From Actinomycetota bacterium (GTDB lineage Bacteria > Actinomycetota > Acidimicrobiia > Acidimicrobiales > Ilumatobacteraceae), in the NCBI GenBank assembly GCA_963169665.1, contig CAUJET010000052.1:1-54481 (forward strand): 54,481 nucleotides of DNA, written 5' to 3'. The translations under genes and the position numbers were made by a program. Below the pieces are notes generated by a model. It saw nothing but the letters and a program-made list of their open reading frames with translations, ran no database searches and was not told the origin of the DNA. Shown here one piece after another: positions 7,807-16,373 of the stretch; position 1 is the stretch's first letter; every line of letters starts with the position of its first letter.

Positions 7807-7936
7807 CATCCGACGACCGACCGGGAGCGACCGGGAGCGACCGGCGGAAACGGCGCGTCCCGCCACACCATGTATTCCTGGCTGACCCGGCCCACCGACG
7901 TGCGAACATCTGCCACGCGGTGACCGGGAGGGCGCA

Positions 7937-8965
7937 GTGGACGACATGAGCGGTGAACTCGGCGAACTCGTGGACGCGATCGTCGCCGAGACGGGTCTGT
8001 CGGGCGTGGTTCGGGTCGACGTCGACGGTCGGGCCGTCGTGCAGCGCGCGTACGGCTTCGCGCATCGTGCCCATCGCGTGGGGGCTCGGGTCGACACCCT
8101 GTTCGCGACCGCGAGCGGCACGAAGGGCCTGACGGCGCTGGCGGTGATGAGCCTCGTCGAGACCGGCGACCTCACCCTGCAGACCACGGCGCGATCGCTC
8201 CTGGGTGGCGATCTCCCGCTCATCGACGACCGCGTCACCGTCGAGCATCTGCTGTCGCACCGGTCCGGGATCGGTGACTACCTCGACGAGGACGACCTCG
8301 ACGACAGCACCGAGTACGTGCTCGCCGTGCCGGTCCACCGGCTCGCGACGACCGAGCAGTTCCTGTCGGTGCTCGACGGGTACCCGACGAAGTTCGAGCC
8401 GGGCACCCGGTTCAGCTACTGCAACGGAGGATTCGTCGTCCTGGCCTTGATCGCGGAGCGTGCATCGGGAGTGCCGTTCCACGAACTGGTCGAACAGCGC
8501 GTGTGTCGACCCGCCAGGATGTCCGACACCGCGTTCCTCCGATCCGACGAACTGCCGGGTCGTGCGGCGATCGGATATCTCGACGACTCCGGCGACCGCA
8601 GCAACGTGTTGCACCTTCCGGTGCGCGGCAACGGCGACGGTGGGATCTACACGACCGCGGCTGACGTCCACGCGATGTGGGACGCACTGTTCACCGGCAG
8701 GATCGTCTCGCTCGACACCCTGGAACACATGACCCGGTCGCGCAGCGACGTCGCGGAGGAGTCACGGACGTACGGGCTCGGGTTCTGGCTCGACGCCTCG
8801 GGCGGGACGGTGATGCTGGTCGGCGGCGACGCCGGCGTCGGGTTCTTCTCCGCCCGCGATCGACACGGCCGATTCACCGCCACGGTGCTGTGCAACCAGA
8901 CACGCGGATGCTGGCCGACGTCCCAGCGGTTGATGCGGCTCGTCGCCACCGAGTCCCTTCCCTGA
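7937..8965 (+). CDS. Serine hydrolase, class C beta-lactamase-related family
   Basis: 342 aa. The serine beta-lactamase/DD-peptidase fold is shown by the SxxK motif SGTK (S60-K63), the tyrosine motif YCN (161-163) and HLLSHRSGIGDY (about 104-115). GGDAGVGFF near 290 fits the third active-site strand, in place of KTG or HTG. There is no signal peptide, so it is probably a cytoplasmic esterase or peptidase rather than a resistance enzyme. GTG 7937 is preceded by GGGAGGG. Neighbours give no substrate hint. Confidence 0.88.
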   Translation: MDDMSGELGELVDAIVAETGLSGVVRVDVDGRAVVQRAYGFAHRAHRVGARVDTLFATASGTKGLTALAVMSLVETGDLTLQTTARSLLGGDLPLIDDRVTVEHLLSHRSGIGDYLDEDDLDDSTEYVLAVPVHRLATTEQFLSVLDGYPTKFEPGTRFSYCNGGFVVLALIAERASGVPFHELVEQRVCRPARMSDTAFLRSDELPGRAAIGYLDDSGDRSNVLHLPVRGNGDGGIYTTAADVHAMWDALFTGRIVSLDTLEHMTRSRSDVAEESRTYGLGFWLDASGGTVMLVGGDAGVGFFSARDRHGRFTATVLCNQTRGCWPTSQRLMRLVATESLP

Positions 8966-9019
8966 CCGGTCGACAGGTGGAATTCCAACGAATCGGCACG
9001 CCGGTGCGTGTGTCCTCGT

Positions 9020-10054
9020 ATGAGCCCACTCGCACGTACCGCACCGCTGCTCGCACTCCTGTCCGTCATCGCCGCGGCGTGCGGGGAGAGCGGGTCGTCA
9101 CACGAGCCGACCAGCGTCGGAACGGAGGCGAGCACGGCGACGAGCGGCCCACCGACGACGAACGGGAACTGGTTCGCCTACCAGGACGAGGTGGGCGGCT
9201 TCCAGCAGATCTTCCTGGTGCGAGCCGACGGCGGTGAACGGCATCAGCTCGCTCCGGGGATCGGGGCGGACCACCAGACGAATCCGGACTGGTCGCCGGC
9301 CGGGGATCGCCTCGTCTTCGCTGCTGGCAACGGCTCGACCGACGACCTGTGGACGATCGGTGTCGATGGCACCGACGCCACGAAGGTGCTCGAATGCATC
9401 GATCCGTGCGTCGCGCTCGACGACCCGGCATGGTCACCGGATGGAGGATCGATCGTGTTCACACGTCTTGCGATCGACACCACCGGCACCCGCGGTGTCG
9501 GCACGCTCGAACGACTCGACCTCTCGACCGGCGACGCGAGCGTGCTGTCCGCAGCACCCCCGTCCGACTTCTACGCCGGCGTGCGCATCGCGCCGGCGGG
9601 CGACACCGCCGTCCTCGAGCTGGTGCACACCGACGGGAGTGCGCCGTTCGAGGTGGTGAACGGCGTCGAACTGGCCATCGTCGATCTCGTCGACGACTCG
9701 TCCGGCATCCGACCCATCACCGACGCACAGCTCTTCGGCGCGACCGCTGACTGGAGTCCGGACGGGACGAGCATCGTGTTCGCCGCCCTCGCGTCGATCG
9801 ACTCGACGGCGACCGACCTGTTCTCGATCCACCCGGACGGTTCGGGCCTGACGCGTCTCACGAGTCTGGCCTCGAACGGCGGCAGCGCCGAGCACCCCGA
9901 CTACCTCGACGACGGAACGGTCGTGTTCGTCGGCAGCGCCGACGGCCGGTTCCGCGGTCTCGTCGCCCTCGATCGCTCGGACGGATCGGTCGGCGACGCC
10001 ATCGCGGACGGGGACTTCCCGGGCCTGCACCCCCGATCCAGCCCACGACCGTGA
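9020..10054 (+). CDS. Lipoprotein with TolB-like beta-propeller
   Basis: 344 aa. An N-terminal signal sequence ends in a lipobox (LLSVIAAACGES), predicting lipidation and membrane anchoring outside the cell. A Ser/Thr/Gly-rich linker is followed by WD40-like/TolB repeats with the recurring motif WSP(D/A)G (PDWSPAGDRLVF, PAWSPDGGSIVF, ADWSPDGTSIVF). It is a close paralogue of the propeller in the anti-sigma-like protein at 10705: ECIDPCVALDDPAWSPDGG here versus LACDSPCISLDDPTWSPNGS there. It may act as a soluble counterpart or competing sensor for that system (inference). ATG 9020 is preferred over a GTG at 9008. Confidence 0.85.
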   Translation: MSPLARTAPLLALLSVIAAACGESGSSHEPTSVGTEASTATSGPPTTNGNWFAYQDEVGGFQQIFLVRADGGERHQLAPGIGADHQTNPDWSPAGDRLVFAAGNGSTDDLWTIGVDGTDATKVLECIDPCVALDDPAWSPDGGSIVFTRLAIDTTGTRGVGTLERLDLSTGDASVLSAAPPSDFYAGVRIAPAGDTAVLELVHTDGSAPFEVVNGVELAIVDLVDDSSGIRPITDAQLFGATADWSPDGTSIVFAALASIDSTATDLFSIHPDGSGLTRLTSLASNGGSAEHPDYLDDGTVVFVGSADGRFRGLVALDRSDGSVGDAIADGDFPGLHPRSSPRP

Positions 10055-10076
10055 ACCTGGCGACCGGATCCCTCGG

Positions 10077-10712
10077 GTGTCGCACACCGACGACCTCCGC
10101 GCCTCGGACGCGAGTCCGCTGATGAACGTGCCAGCCGGCCGGCCGACGCCTCGCGGTCGCCGCGTGCTCCCGTTCACCCACGGCGTCGTGAACCTGGCGT
10201 CGACCTCGACCCAGGACATCGGGACCGTCTGGACCTTCGAGGACGTGTATCAGCGCGAGTACCCCGGACTGGTCGCCGTGGCCACCGCGATGACGGGCGA
10301 TCGCGACGGTGCGCAGGACCTGGTGCACGACGCGATGGTGCGCGCGCTGACGCGCTGGGATCAGGTGTCGATGCTCGACCGGCCGGGTGCCTGGTGTCAT
10401 CACGTGCTGTTGAACCTCTGCCGGAGCCGCCTGCGGCGACGAGCCACCGAGTGGCGGTACTTCAGCCGACTTCGTCGCAGCGAACCGACGCAGCCCGGGC
10501 CGTCGGAGGAGACGATCGCTTTCTGGTCGGCAACGCGGTCGTTGCCCGATCGACCGCGAGCGGTCGTGGCGCTGTACTTCGGGGCGGACATGACGAGTGT
10601 GCAGATCGCGGGGGTGCTCGGGGTCCCCGAAGGAACCGTGCGGACCGATCTGGCGGCTGCACGTCGATACATCGTTCGCGCCCTCGGCACGAGAGGAGCC
10701 GGTGATGACTGA
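10077..10712 (+). CDS. ECF-like RNA polymerase sigma factor (SigE/SigJ-like)
   Basis: 211 aa. Region 2 runs from YQREYPGLVAVATAMTGD through QDLVHDAMVRALTRW to RPGAWCHHVLLNLCRSRLRR; region 4 contains SLPDRPRAVVALYFGADMTS and VPEGTVRTDLAAARRYI, the recognition helix. The first 40-50 residues are not conserved and the start may be later (for example the GTG at 10188). The last codons overlap the next gene (ATG 10705, stop 10710-10712), so the two are translationally coupled, typical of a sigma factor with its regulator. Confidence 0.9.
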   Translation: MSHTDDLRASDASPLMNVPAGRPTPRGRRVLPFTHGVVNLASTSTQDIGTVWTFEDVYQREYPGLVAVATAMTGDRDGAQDLVHDAMVRALTRWDQVSMLDRPGAWCHHVLLNLCRSRLRRRATEWRYFSRLRRSEPTQPGPSEETIAFWSATRSLPDRPRAVVALYFGADMTSVQIAGVLGVPEGTVRTDLAAARRYIVRALGTRGAGDD

Positions 10713-11955
10713 CGGTCCCGTCGACGACGACCTCGACCCGATCGATCCTGCCGAGGACATCGACGGGTTCGACGTGTTCGAACGGTTGGGTCGCGCCGCT
10801 GGGGCGGAGCTGCGCGCGTTGGCGCCACCGGACGGCGCCGCACGGGTCGTCAGCGCCGCGACGGCACGGCGACGGCGTCGACGGGTGGCGAGCACCAGCG
10901 CGTTGGCGCTGCTCGTCGTGACCGGCGCCCTCGCGCTCGCCACGCGCCACGGTGACGTCACCGACCCGACGGACCGACCGCCAGTCCTCGAGACGACGGT
11001 GCCGCCCTCGCCGACGACCTCGGCACCCGGCGTGGCCGGGCGCAGGGACACGACCGTCCGGGACGGGGAGAACTGGATCGTGTACGAAGCCGCGACGGGT
11101 CGACGGGACGCACTGTTCCTCGTCCGCCCCGACGGCACCGGCCTTCACGAGCTCGCGCCTACGGCCACCGGTGGCAACCAGGAAAAGGCGTTCTGGTCAC
11201 CCGACGGCGAGGCCCTCGTGTTCGTGATGCCCGAATCGATCGGACCCGCCCTGTGGACGATCGCTGCCGATGGCTCGAACCCGCAACGACTCCTGGCATG
11301 CGATTCGCCGTGCATCTCGCTCGACGACCCGACATGGTCGCCCAATGGTTCGGCGATCGCCTACACACGGATGATCGACGCCGACGGGGCCGCCCTCAGC
11401 ACGCTGGAGCGAATCGATGTCCGCACCGGTGCCGTCGAGGTCCTGCTCTCCGCGGACCCGCTCGACTTCTACGCCGGCGCACGCTGGTCACCGACCGGCG
11501 ACCAGATCGTCCTCGAGGTCGTCCACCGCGCCAGCAGCGGCGGCGACGCGGAGGTCATCGGCGTCGATCTCGCGCTGGTCGACGTCGGCCCCGGCGCAAC
11601 CTCGACGATCCGCACGCTCACGGAGGCCACCGAATGGGCGGTCACGCCGGACTGGAGTCCGGACGGCGACGCGATCGTCTATGCCGCGCCACCCGATCAG
11701 GGGTCCGCCGAGAGCGATCTCTTCGTCATCTCACCGACCGGAGGTCCCCCCACTCGGCTGACGTTCCTGGCCGACGGGGCGCGCGCCGCGTCGTACCCGT
11801 CGTTCGACGACACCGGCGAGCGACTCCTCTTCACCCTGACCCCCGCAGACGGGGGCGGATACACGATCGCCTCGATCCGACGCGACGGCGGTGGCCTCGA
11901 GCCGACGCTGGGGAGTGCGTCGATCCCCGGCACCCATGCACGCGCGCGGCCCTGA
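10705..11955 (+). CDS. Membrane-anchored beta-propeller protein, probable anti-sigma factor
   Basis: 416 aa. An acidic N-terminal segment (1-55, cytoplasmic) precedes a basic stretch ARRRRRR and one membrane helix (ASTSALALLVVTGALALA). A Pro/Thr linker and an extracytoplasmic propeller with WSPDG-type repeats (FWSPDGEALVF, TWSPNGSAIAY, RWSPTGDQIVL, DWSPDGDAIVY) follow. The 8-bp overlap with the sigma gene and the single-span topology fit an anti-sigma factor that releases its sigma in response to a signal read by the propeller (inference). No zinc-type HxxxCxxC anti-sigma motif is present. GAGAGGAG precedes ATG 10705. Confidence 0.8.
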   Translation: MTDGPVDDDLDPIDPAEDIDGFDVFERLGRAAGAELRALAPPDGAARVVSAATARRRRRRVASTSALALLVVTGALALATRHGDVTDPTDRPPVLETTVPPSPTTSAPGVAGRRDTTVRDGENWIVYEAATGRRDALFLVRPDGTGLHELAPTATGGNQEKAFWSPDGEALVFVMPESIGPALWTIAADGSNPQRLLACDSPCISLDDPTWSPNGSAIAYTRMIDADGAALSTLERIDVRTGAVEVLLSADPLDFYAGARWSPTGDQIVLEVVHRASSGGDAEVIGVDLALVDVGPGATSTIRTLTEATEWAVTPDWSPDGDAIVYAAPPDQGSAESDLFVISPTGGPPTRLTFLADGARAASYPSFDDTGERLLFTLTPADGGGYTIASIRRDGGGLEPTLGSASIPGTHARARP

Positions 11956-12009
11956 CCGACATCCAGCGGGACCGGCCGATCGGACGTGCTTCGACGACCT
12001 CTCGTTCAA

Positions 12010-12597
12010 TCAGCGTCCGCTGTCGAGGAGGCCGTCGAGGTAGTGGTCGAGTTGTCGGTGGGCGATCGCTCGCTCGGCGTCCGGATCGAGGCCGATCGCG
12101 AGTGGACGGCAGAAGCGGATGGAGGCCAGCGCGAGATCGGTGGGGCCGACGTCGGGGCCGATCGCACCGTCGCGACGGGCGGCTTCCGTCAGCCGGTCGA
12201 GCAGGTCGCGTGCGGCTGCGAGGCGGTCGGGCCACGCCGTGTCGTCGAGGAGGCCGTGGACGATGTTGACCACGCCGAGCCCGGTGTCGATGGATGCGTG
12301 CAGGTACCGGCGCACCGCGTCCCCGCCGGTCGCGGACTCGGCGAGCGCGAGTTCTCCCTGTTCGATCGTCCGGTCGACCACGTCGAGCACCACCGCGCGC
12401 AGCAGCGACTGCTGATCGGGGAAGTGCCGGTACAGCGTGACCACACCGGTGCCGGCTCGCTGGGCCACCGCGTCGCGAGACGGCTCGCCGCCCTGTTCGA
12501 GGACGAGTGCGATCGTCGCATCGAGCAGTCGGCGACGGTTGCGTCGGGCGTCGGCTCGCAGGGGCGGTTCGTTCGCAGGCATCGATCCGGTCGACAT
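12010..12597 (-). CDS. TetR/AcrR-family regulator, probable repressor of arr
   Basis: 195 aa. HTH near residues 14-60: RRNRRRLLDATIALVLEQGG, then VAQRAGTGVVTLYRHFPDQQ; the remaining helices include a TetR C-terminal domain (LALASIRFCRPLAIGLDPD). ATG 12597 is chosen because the palindromic operator (12599-12621) lies immediately upstream; a longer frame would translate through it. Divergent from arr with 58 bp between the starts, so it probably represses both itself and arr. Confidence 0.9.
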   Translation of the reverse strand: MSTGSMPANEPPLRADARRNRRRLLDATIALVLEQGGEPSRDAVAQRAGTGVVTLYRHFPDQQSLLRAVVLDVVDRTIEQGELALAESATGGDAVRRYLHASIDTGLGVVNIVHGLLDDTAWPDRLAAARDLLDRLTEAARRDGAIGPDVGPTDLALASIRFCRPLAIGLDPDAERAIAHRQLDHYLDGLLDSGR

Positions 12598-12598
12598 G

Positions 12599-12621
12599 AA
12601 ACGGAGTATAATCCTCCGTTT
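12599..12621. promoter_or_regulatory. Perfect palindromic operator between tetR and arr
   Basis: AAACGGAG and CTCCGTTT are exact inverted arms of 8 bp around a 7-bp centre TATAATC. The centre resembles a -10 box (TATAAT) on the plus strand, so a bound TetR dimer would block arr transcription. Confidence 0.75.
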
Positions 12622-12655
12622 ACTGGGACGGGTCGAGCAGCCGGAGGACACATCG

Positions 12656-13162
12656 ATGGATCACGAACAGGCACGCACACCGTCGATCGCCGAGTCGATC
12701 GCCGCGGCGGGCAGCGCGAACCACATCCCAACGACGTACGAGCAGTGCGACCACGTCGTCGGTCCCTTCTTCCACGGGACGAAGACCTCGTTCACCGTCG
12801 GCGACCGACTCGTCCCCGGCCACCCCTCGAACTACCACGACGGTCGGATCGCGAACCACGTCTACTTCGCCGTCCTGCTCGAGCCGGCGGTGTGGGCGGC
12901 CGAGCTCGCCACCGCGTCCGAGGGGCAGGGCCGACGAGGTCACGTCTACGTCGTCGAACCGACCGGCCCGTTCGAGGACGATCCCAACGTCACGGACAAG
13001 AAGTTCCCCGGCAACGTCACCCGGTCGTTCCGGACCCGCCACCCGATGATCGTGGTCGACGAGGTGCACGGCTGGGAGGGCCACGCCCCCGACGTCCTGC
13101 AGGGGATGCTCGACAACCTCGCTCGTCTCCGCGAGCAGGGCCTCGACGTCATCGAGGACTGA
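12656..13162 (+). CDS. arr: NAD+-rifampin ADP-ribosyltransferase (Arr)
   Basis: 168 aa. The Arr fold is recognisable throughout: FFHGTKTSFTVGDRLVPG (HGTK at 40-43), ANHVYFAVLLEPAVWAAELA, GHVYVVEPTGPFEDDPNVTD and KKFPGNVTRSFRTR. H40, Y70 and an Asp in EDDPN correspond to the conserved H-Y-D residues of the family. Arr transfers ADP-ribose from NAD+ to the C23 hydroxyl of rifamycins and inactivates them. It is about 25 residues longer than the usual ~140 aa at the N-terminus. CCGGAGGA precedes ATG 12656. Divergent TetR and a palindromic operator imply inducible expression, unlike most reported arr genes. Confidence 0.93.
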   Translation: MDHEQARTPSIAESIAAAGSANHIPTTYEQCDHVVGPFFHGTKTSFTVGDRLVPGHPSNYHDGRIANHVYFAVLLEPAVWAAELATASEGQGRRGHVYVVEPTGPFEDDPNVTDKKFPGNVTRSFRTRHPMIVVDEVHGWEGHAPDVLQGMLDNLARLREQGLDVIED

Positions 13163-13182
13163 CCGGTGCCCGAGGCGGACGG

Positions 13183-15342
13183 TCAGCCCGGCTCCGCCGT
13201 CGCCGATCCAGCCGGGTGAGTGGTCGCCGCTGCGGTCCGTCCGGGGAAGTCGGGTCGGCGCCAGTCGTCGAGCACCAGCTTCACCACACCGACCAGCGGG
13301 GTGAGCACGATCGCGCCGACCACGCCGGCCACCGCGGCGCCGGCGAGCGCGGCCACCATCGCTGCCCATCCAGGGATGTCGACGGCGTCGCCGATGATCG
13401 CCGGGAAGATCACGTTGCTCTCGATCAACTGGTACACGAGATAGACGACCGCGGCGATCACGAGCTGGGTGGTGCCGGCGACGAGCGCGAGCAGCAGTAA
13501 CGGCGCGCCGCCCACGAACCCTCCCACCTGGGGCACGAAGTCCCACAGGAACGCCCACAGCGCGAGCACCGGCGCCAGCCCGAGCTGCAGCACGACGGCG
13601 AGCACGAACACGAGCACGCCATTCATCGCGGACACGAGCACCGCGCCCGCTGCGTATCCGGCGAGCGCGCGGAACGACACCTCCATCAGGCGCCGGTACT
13701 GCCGCCGCGACCGGGCCGGGACGAGGTGCTCGATCGCCGGGGCGAGTCGCGGCCCGTCGATCATGAACGCCGTCACCAGCAGGAGCACCCACAGCAGGCC
13801 CGCGAGCTGAGCGCCGAAGCTGGGGAACCAGCTCGTCGCACCGTCGCTGTTCGCGAGCCGACCCGGTAACTGGTCGAGCTGTGCGGCGATGGTGGCAGCG
13901 GCGTCGCGCTCGGCCAACCAGGGTCCGATCAGCGGTGCACGCTCGAGGTCGTCGACGACCACCGGTAGTCGCGTGAGCGCCCGCGACGCTGACGCAGGAC
14001 CCTGACCGACGAGCGTGGCGAGCAGCGCGGTGAACAAAGCTGCCGTGCCCACCATCACGAGCGCGGTCGCGACCCGCCGCGAGAGGTGGGCCCACCTGGC
14101 CAGCGCGACGACCGGGCGCTCGGCCGCGACGGCGATCAACAGCGCCGTCACGATCCACACCACCGCGCTCGACGAGCGCGCGATCGTCGTCGCCACCACG
14201 ACCGTGGCCACGAGGACGCCGCTCGCCCAGGCGATCCCGACGAGACCGCCGGGCACCAACACGGGCCCGACGGCGACGGCACGGTCGTCCGCCGGTGGCA
14301 TGGGAGCGCTGACCCGGATGTCGGACGTCGCCACCGTCGCCACGACGGCACCGACGATCACGAACAGCAGCGCGAGCGCTCCGCCGCTCGCCGCGACACC
14401 GGCGGCCAGACACACCGTCACCACCGCTGCGCCCGGGCGGAGCACGACGCCGCGACGTCGACGCAACGATCGGGTGGCGACGGCGAGGCCGACCACGAGT
14501 GCGACGAGTACCACCGCCTCCAGGCGCGACGCGTCGAGCGCGACCGACGCCAACGGCACGGCGGCGACGACCCAACCGACGGTCGGCACCGACAGCCAGA
14601 AGCCGGCCCACAGTCCGAGCGCCACGGGCGCAGGGAGCCCGACGGCCCAGACGGCACCGGCGACGACCATGGCGCACGACAACATCGTCAGCGCACCGCG
14701 GCGCAGGTAGCCACCGGCCCGGGTGTCGACCTCGCGCAGCAGCGCCCACACACGCTCGCGCTCCTCCCGCGGCCAACGACCGACGATCGCGGACACGACC
14801 GCCGAACCCTCCGCGAGGAAGAAGCCGGTCAGCACGACGACCACGATCAGGTCCACCACCCGCCGCCCGATCGCGGTGCCGCCCGCTTCGTCAGCGACGA
14901 CCGAGCCGGGCAGCGACGACACCCATGCCGACACGCCCTCGCCCAGACGGAGCGACCGCCGAACCCGGTCGGCCCAGCTGTTCCCGGCCGCCGCGTCGAT
15001 CCGTTCGAGCCGGGCGACGAGGGCGTCGGACGCGAGCCGCAGGTCCCGCATCAGCAGTGCTCCCACGGTGAGCGAGACACCGAGACCGCCGAGCACCAAC
15101 ACGACGGTGGCCGTCCCCGAACCGACCCGCCGGCCGACCCGCCGGTGCAGCGGCGTCACCAGCCAGGCGGTCGCCGCGGCGAACGCCACGAGGCCGACGA
15201 TGTCGGCGAGCCGGGTCGCCGCGCGTGCGAGGACCACCGCGGCCACGACGAACACGGCGCCACCGACGATCGGCGCGAGACGGATGCGCCGCTGCGGCGA
15301 GGAGGTGCTGTCCGAGTCACCCGACCTGACGCTCTCCGTCAT
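13183..15342 (-). CDS. Tandem (double) AI-2E/PerM-family membrane protein
   Basis: 719 aa. Two AI-2E transporter-like halves in one chain: half one about 20-330, half two about 370-700. Each shows paired N-terminal hydrophobic helices, an amphipathic mid-segment (SDALVARLERIDAAAGNSWA and ASRALTRLPVVVDDLERAPL) and a block of C-terminal helices; the second half ends with the family-typical VYQLIESNVIFPAIIGDAVD. Canonical proteins have one unit of about 350 aa; the first half is the more divergent. The family exports small molecules or Na+ as oligomers. The start overlaps the previous stop by 4 bp (ATGA), making it the last gene of a five-gene operon, perhaps exporting the product or a precursor (inference). 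Confidence 0.85.
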   Translation of the reverse strand: MTESVRSGDSDSTSSPQRRIRLAPIVGGAVFVVAAVVLARAATRLADIVGLVAFAAATAWLVTPLHRRVGRRVGSGTATVVLVLGGLGVSLTVGALLMRDLRLASDALVARLERIDAAAGNSWADRVRRSLRLGEGVSAWVSSLPGSVVADEAGGTAIGRRVVDLIVVVVLTGFFLAEGSAVVSAIVGRWPREERERVWALLREVDTRAGGYLRRGALTMLSCAMVVAGAVWAVGLPAPVALGLWAGFWLSVPTVGWVVAAVPLASVALDASRLEAVVLVALVVGLAVATRSLRRRRGVVLRPGAAVVTVCLAAGVAASGGALALLFVIVGAVVATVATSDIRVSAPMPPADDRAVAVGPVLVPGGLVGIAWASGVLVATVVVATTIARSSSAVVWIVTALLIAVAAERPVVALARWAHLSRRVATALVMVGTAALFTALLATLVGQGPASASRALTRLPVVVDDLERAPLIGPWLAERDAAATIAAQLDQLPGRLANSDGATSWFPSFGAQLAGLLWVLLLVTAFMIDGPRLAPAIEHLVPARSRRQYRRLMEVSFRALAGYAAGAVLVSAMNGVLVFVLAVVLQLGLAPVLALWAFLWDFVPQVGGFVGGAPLLLLALVAGTTQLVIAAVVYLVYQLIESNVIFPAIIGDAVDIPGWAAMVAALAGAAVAGVVGAIVLTPLVGVVKLVLDDWRRPDFPGRTAAATTHPAGSATAEPG

Positions 15343-16373
15343 GAGCGCGCACGATCCGCGCGTTCTGCGGGACACGCGAGCGAGAGGCGGCCGAGCGTCG
15401 CATGGTCGCGGGCGCCGTGGTGCTGCCGCACGTACAACTGCAGTTCGGCGATGCGACGAGCGGCCCACTCGTCCTGCGCGAGCAGCCGAGGCCCGAACGC
15501 GCTCATCGCTCGGTCGACGACGAGGACGACCGCACGCTCGATCACCGTGCGGGCGCGGGCCGCAGTGTGCTGCGCCTCCCCGGCATCGTGCGGTGCCGCG
15601 TCGATCGCCGCACCGGCAGCGCCCAGGGCGAGGTCCAGTTCCCAGCGAGCGCTGTCGATGACCCCGAGGTGGGCGAGCGTGTGCTCGTCGAGGTCGCGTC
15701 CGCGCCCGGTGGCGCGACAGTGGTCGGCGAGTCCCATGGCACCGCCCGCCCAACACGCAGCGGGCGCGAGTGCGCCGTGCCAGAACCCGACTCGATCGAG
15801 GTACCAGCCCGGAGGCCCGATGACCTGTGCATCGTCGATCGTGACATCGTCGAGGTGAACGGTCGCCGTGTTGGTCTCGGCGAACGCCTGGGTGCTCCAG
15901 CCGCCGGGGTCGACGACCCACGACGGATCACGGGCATCGAGGTCGACGAGGAACACCCGCTCGTTCCCGCGCGGCGCGTGCTCCGGTTCCGCACGAGCCG
16001 TGACGAGCGCTCGATCCACCAGACCGACACCGGTGCAGAACGCCTTGCTGCCGCGGACCACCGTGCCGGAGGACGTCGAGGTCAGGTGGAGCTGCGCACC
16101 GGGCGCTTCGGACGCCCACACGCCGTAGAGACATCCGGCGACGGGGGTTCGACCGGCCTCGCGCAGGATGGAGATCGCGTCGAGATGTGCCTCGGCGAGC
16201 CGTCCGAGCGCCAGATCGTGCGCCGAGATCGCAACCAGCCGCCGGAGGCGTACCGCCGTGTGCCCACCGCCGGGTGCCGGCAGGTCGAACGCACCGTCCG
16301 CGATCAGCCGTCGCATCCGGACGTCGAGCCCCGACGTCGCACTGCCGTCGTCGTGGTCGCGTTCGACCGTCAC
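15339..16373 (-). CDS. Acyl-CoA dehydrogenase-like protein
   Basis: 344 aa from GTG 16373, which overlaps the methyltransferase stop by 4 bp (GTGA). The acyl-CoA dehydrogenase superfamily is suggested by LHLTSTSSGTVVRGSKAFCT (substrate and FAD strand region), TATVHLDDVTIDDAQVIGPP (the usual V-D-V-VP--N-LG segment) and a C-terminal helical bundle (AARARTVIERAVVLVVDRAM). It is shorter than the usual ~380 aa and the N-terminal helical domain is reduced. An FAD-dependent oxidation of an acyl or aminoacyl group is likely, but the substrate is unknown. The 4-bp overlaps on both sides place it inside one biosynthetic unit. Confidence 0.75.
   Translation of the reverse strand: MTVERDHDDGSATSGLDVRMRRLIADGAFDLPAPGGGHTAVRLRRLVAISAHDLALGRLAEAHLDAISILREAGRTPVAGCLYGVWASEAPGAQLHLTSTSSGTVVRGSKAFCTGVGLVDRALVTARAEPEHAPRGNERVFLVDLDARDPSWVVDPGGWSTQAFAETNTATVHLDDVTIDDAQVIGPPGWYLDRVGFWHGALAPAACWAGGAMGLADHCRATGRGRDLDEHTLAHLGVIDSARWELDLALGAAGAAIDAAPHDAGEAQHTAARARTVIERAVVLVVDRAMSAFGPRLLAQDEWAARRIAELQLYVRQHHGARDHATLGRLSLACPAERADRARS

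Noticed and set aside
7937..8965. Serine hydrolase as a beta-lactam resistance enzyme
   Set aside because: No signal peptide and no KTG motif; SxxK and YxN alone define a broad esterase/peptidase family.
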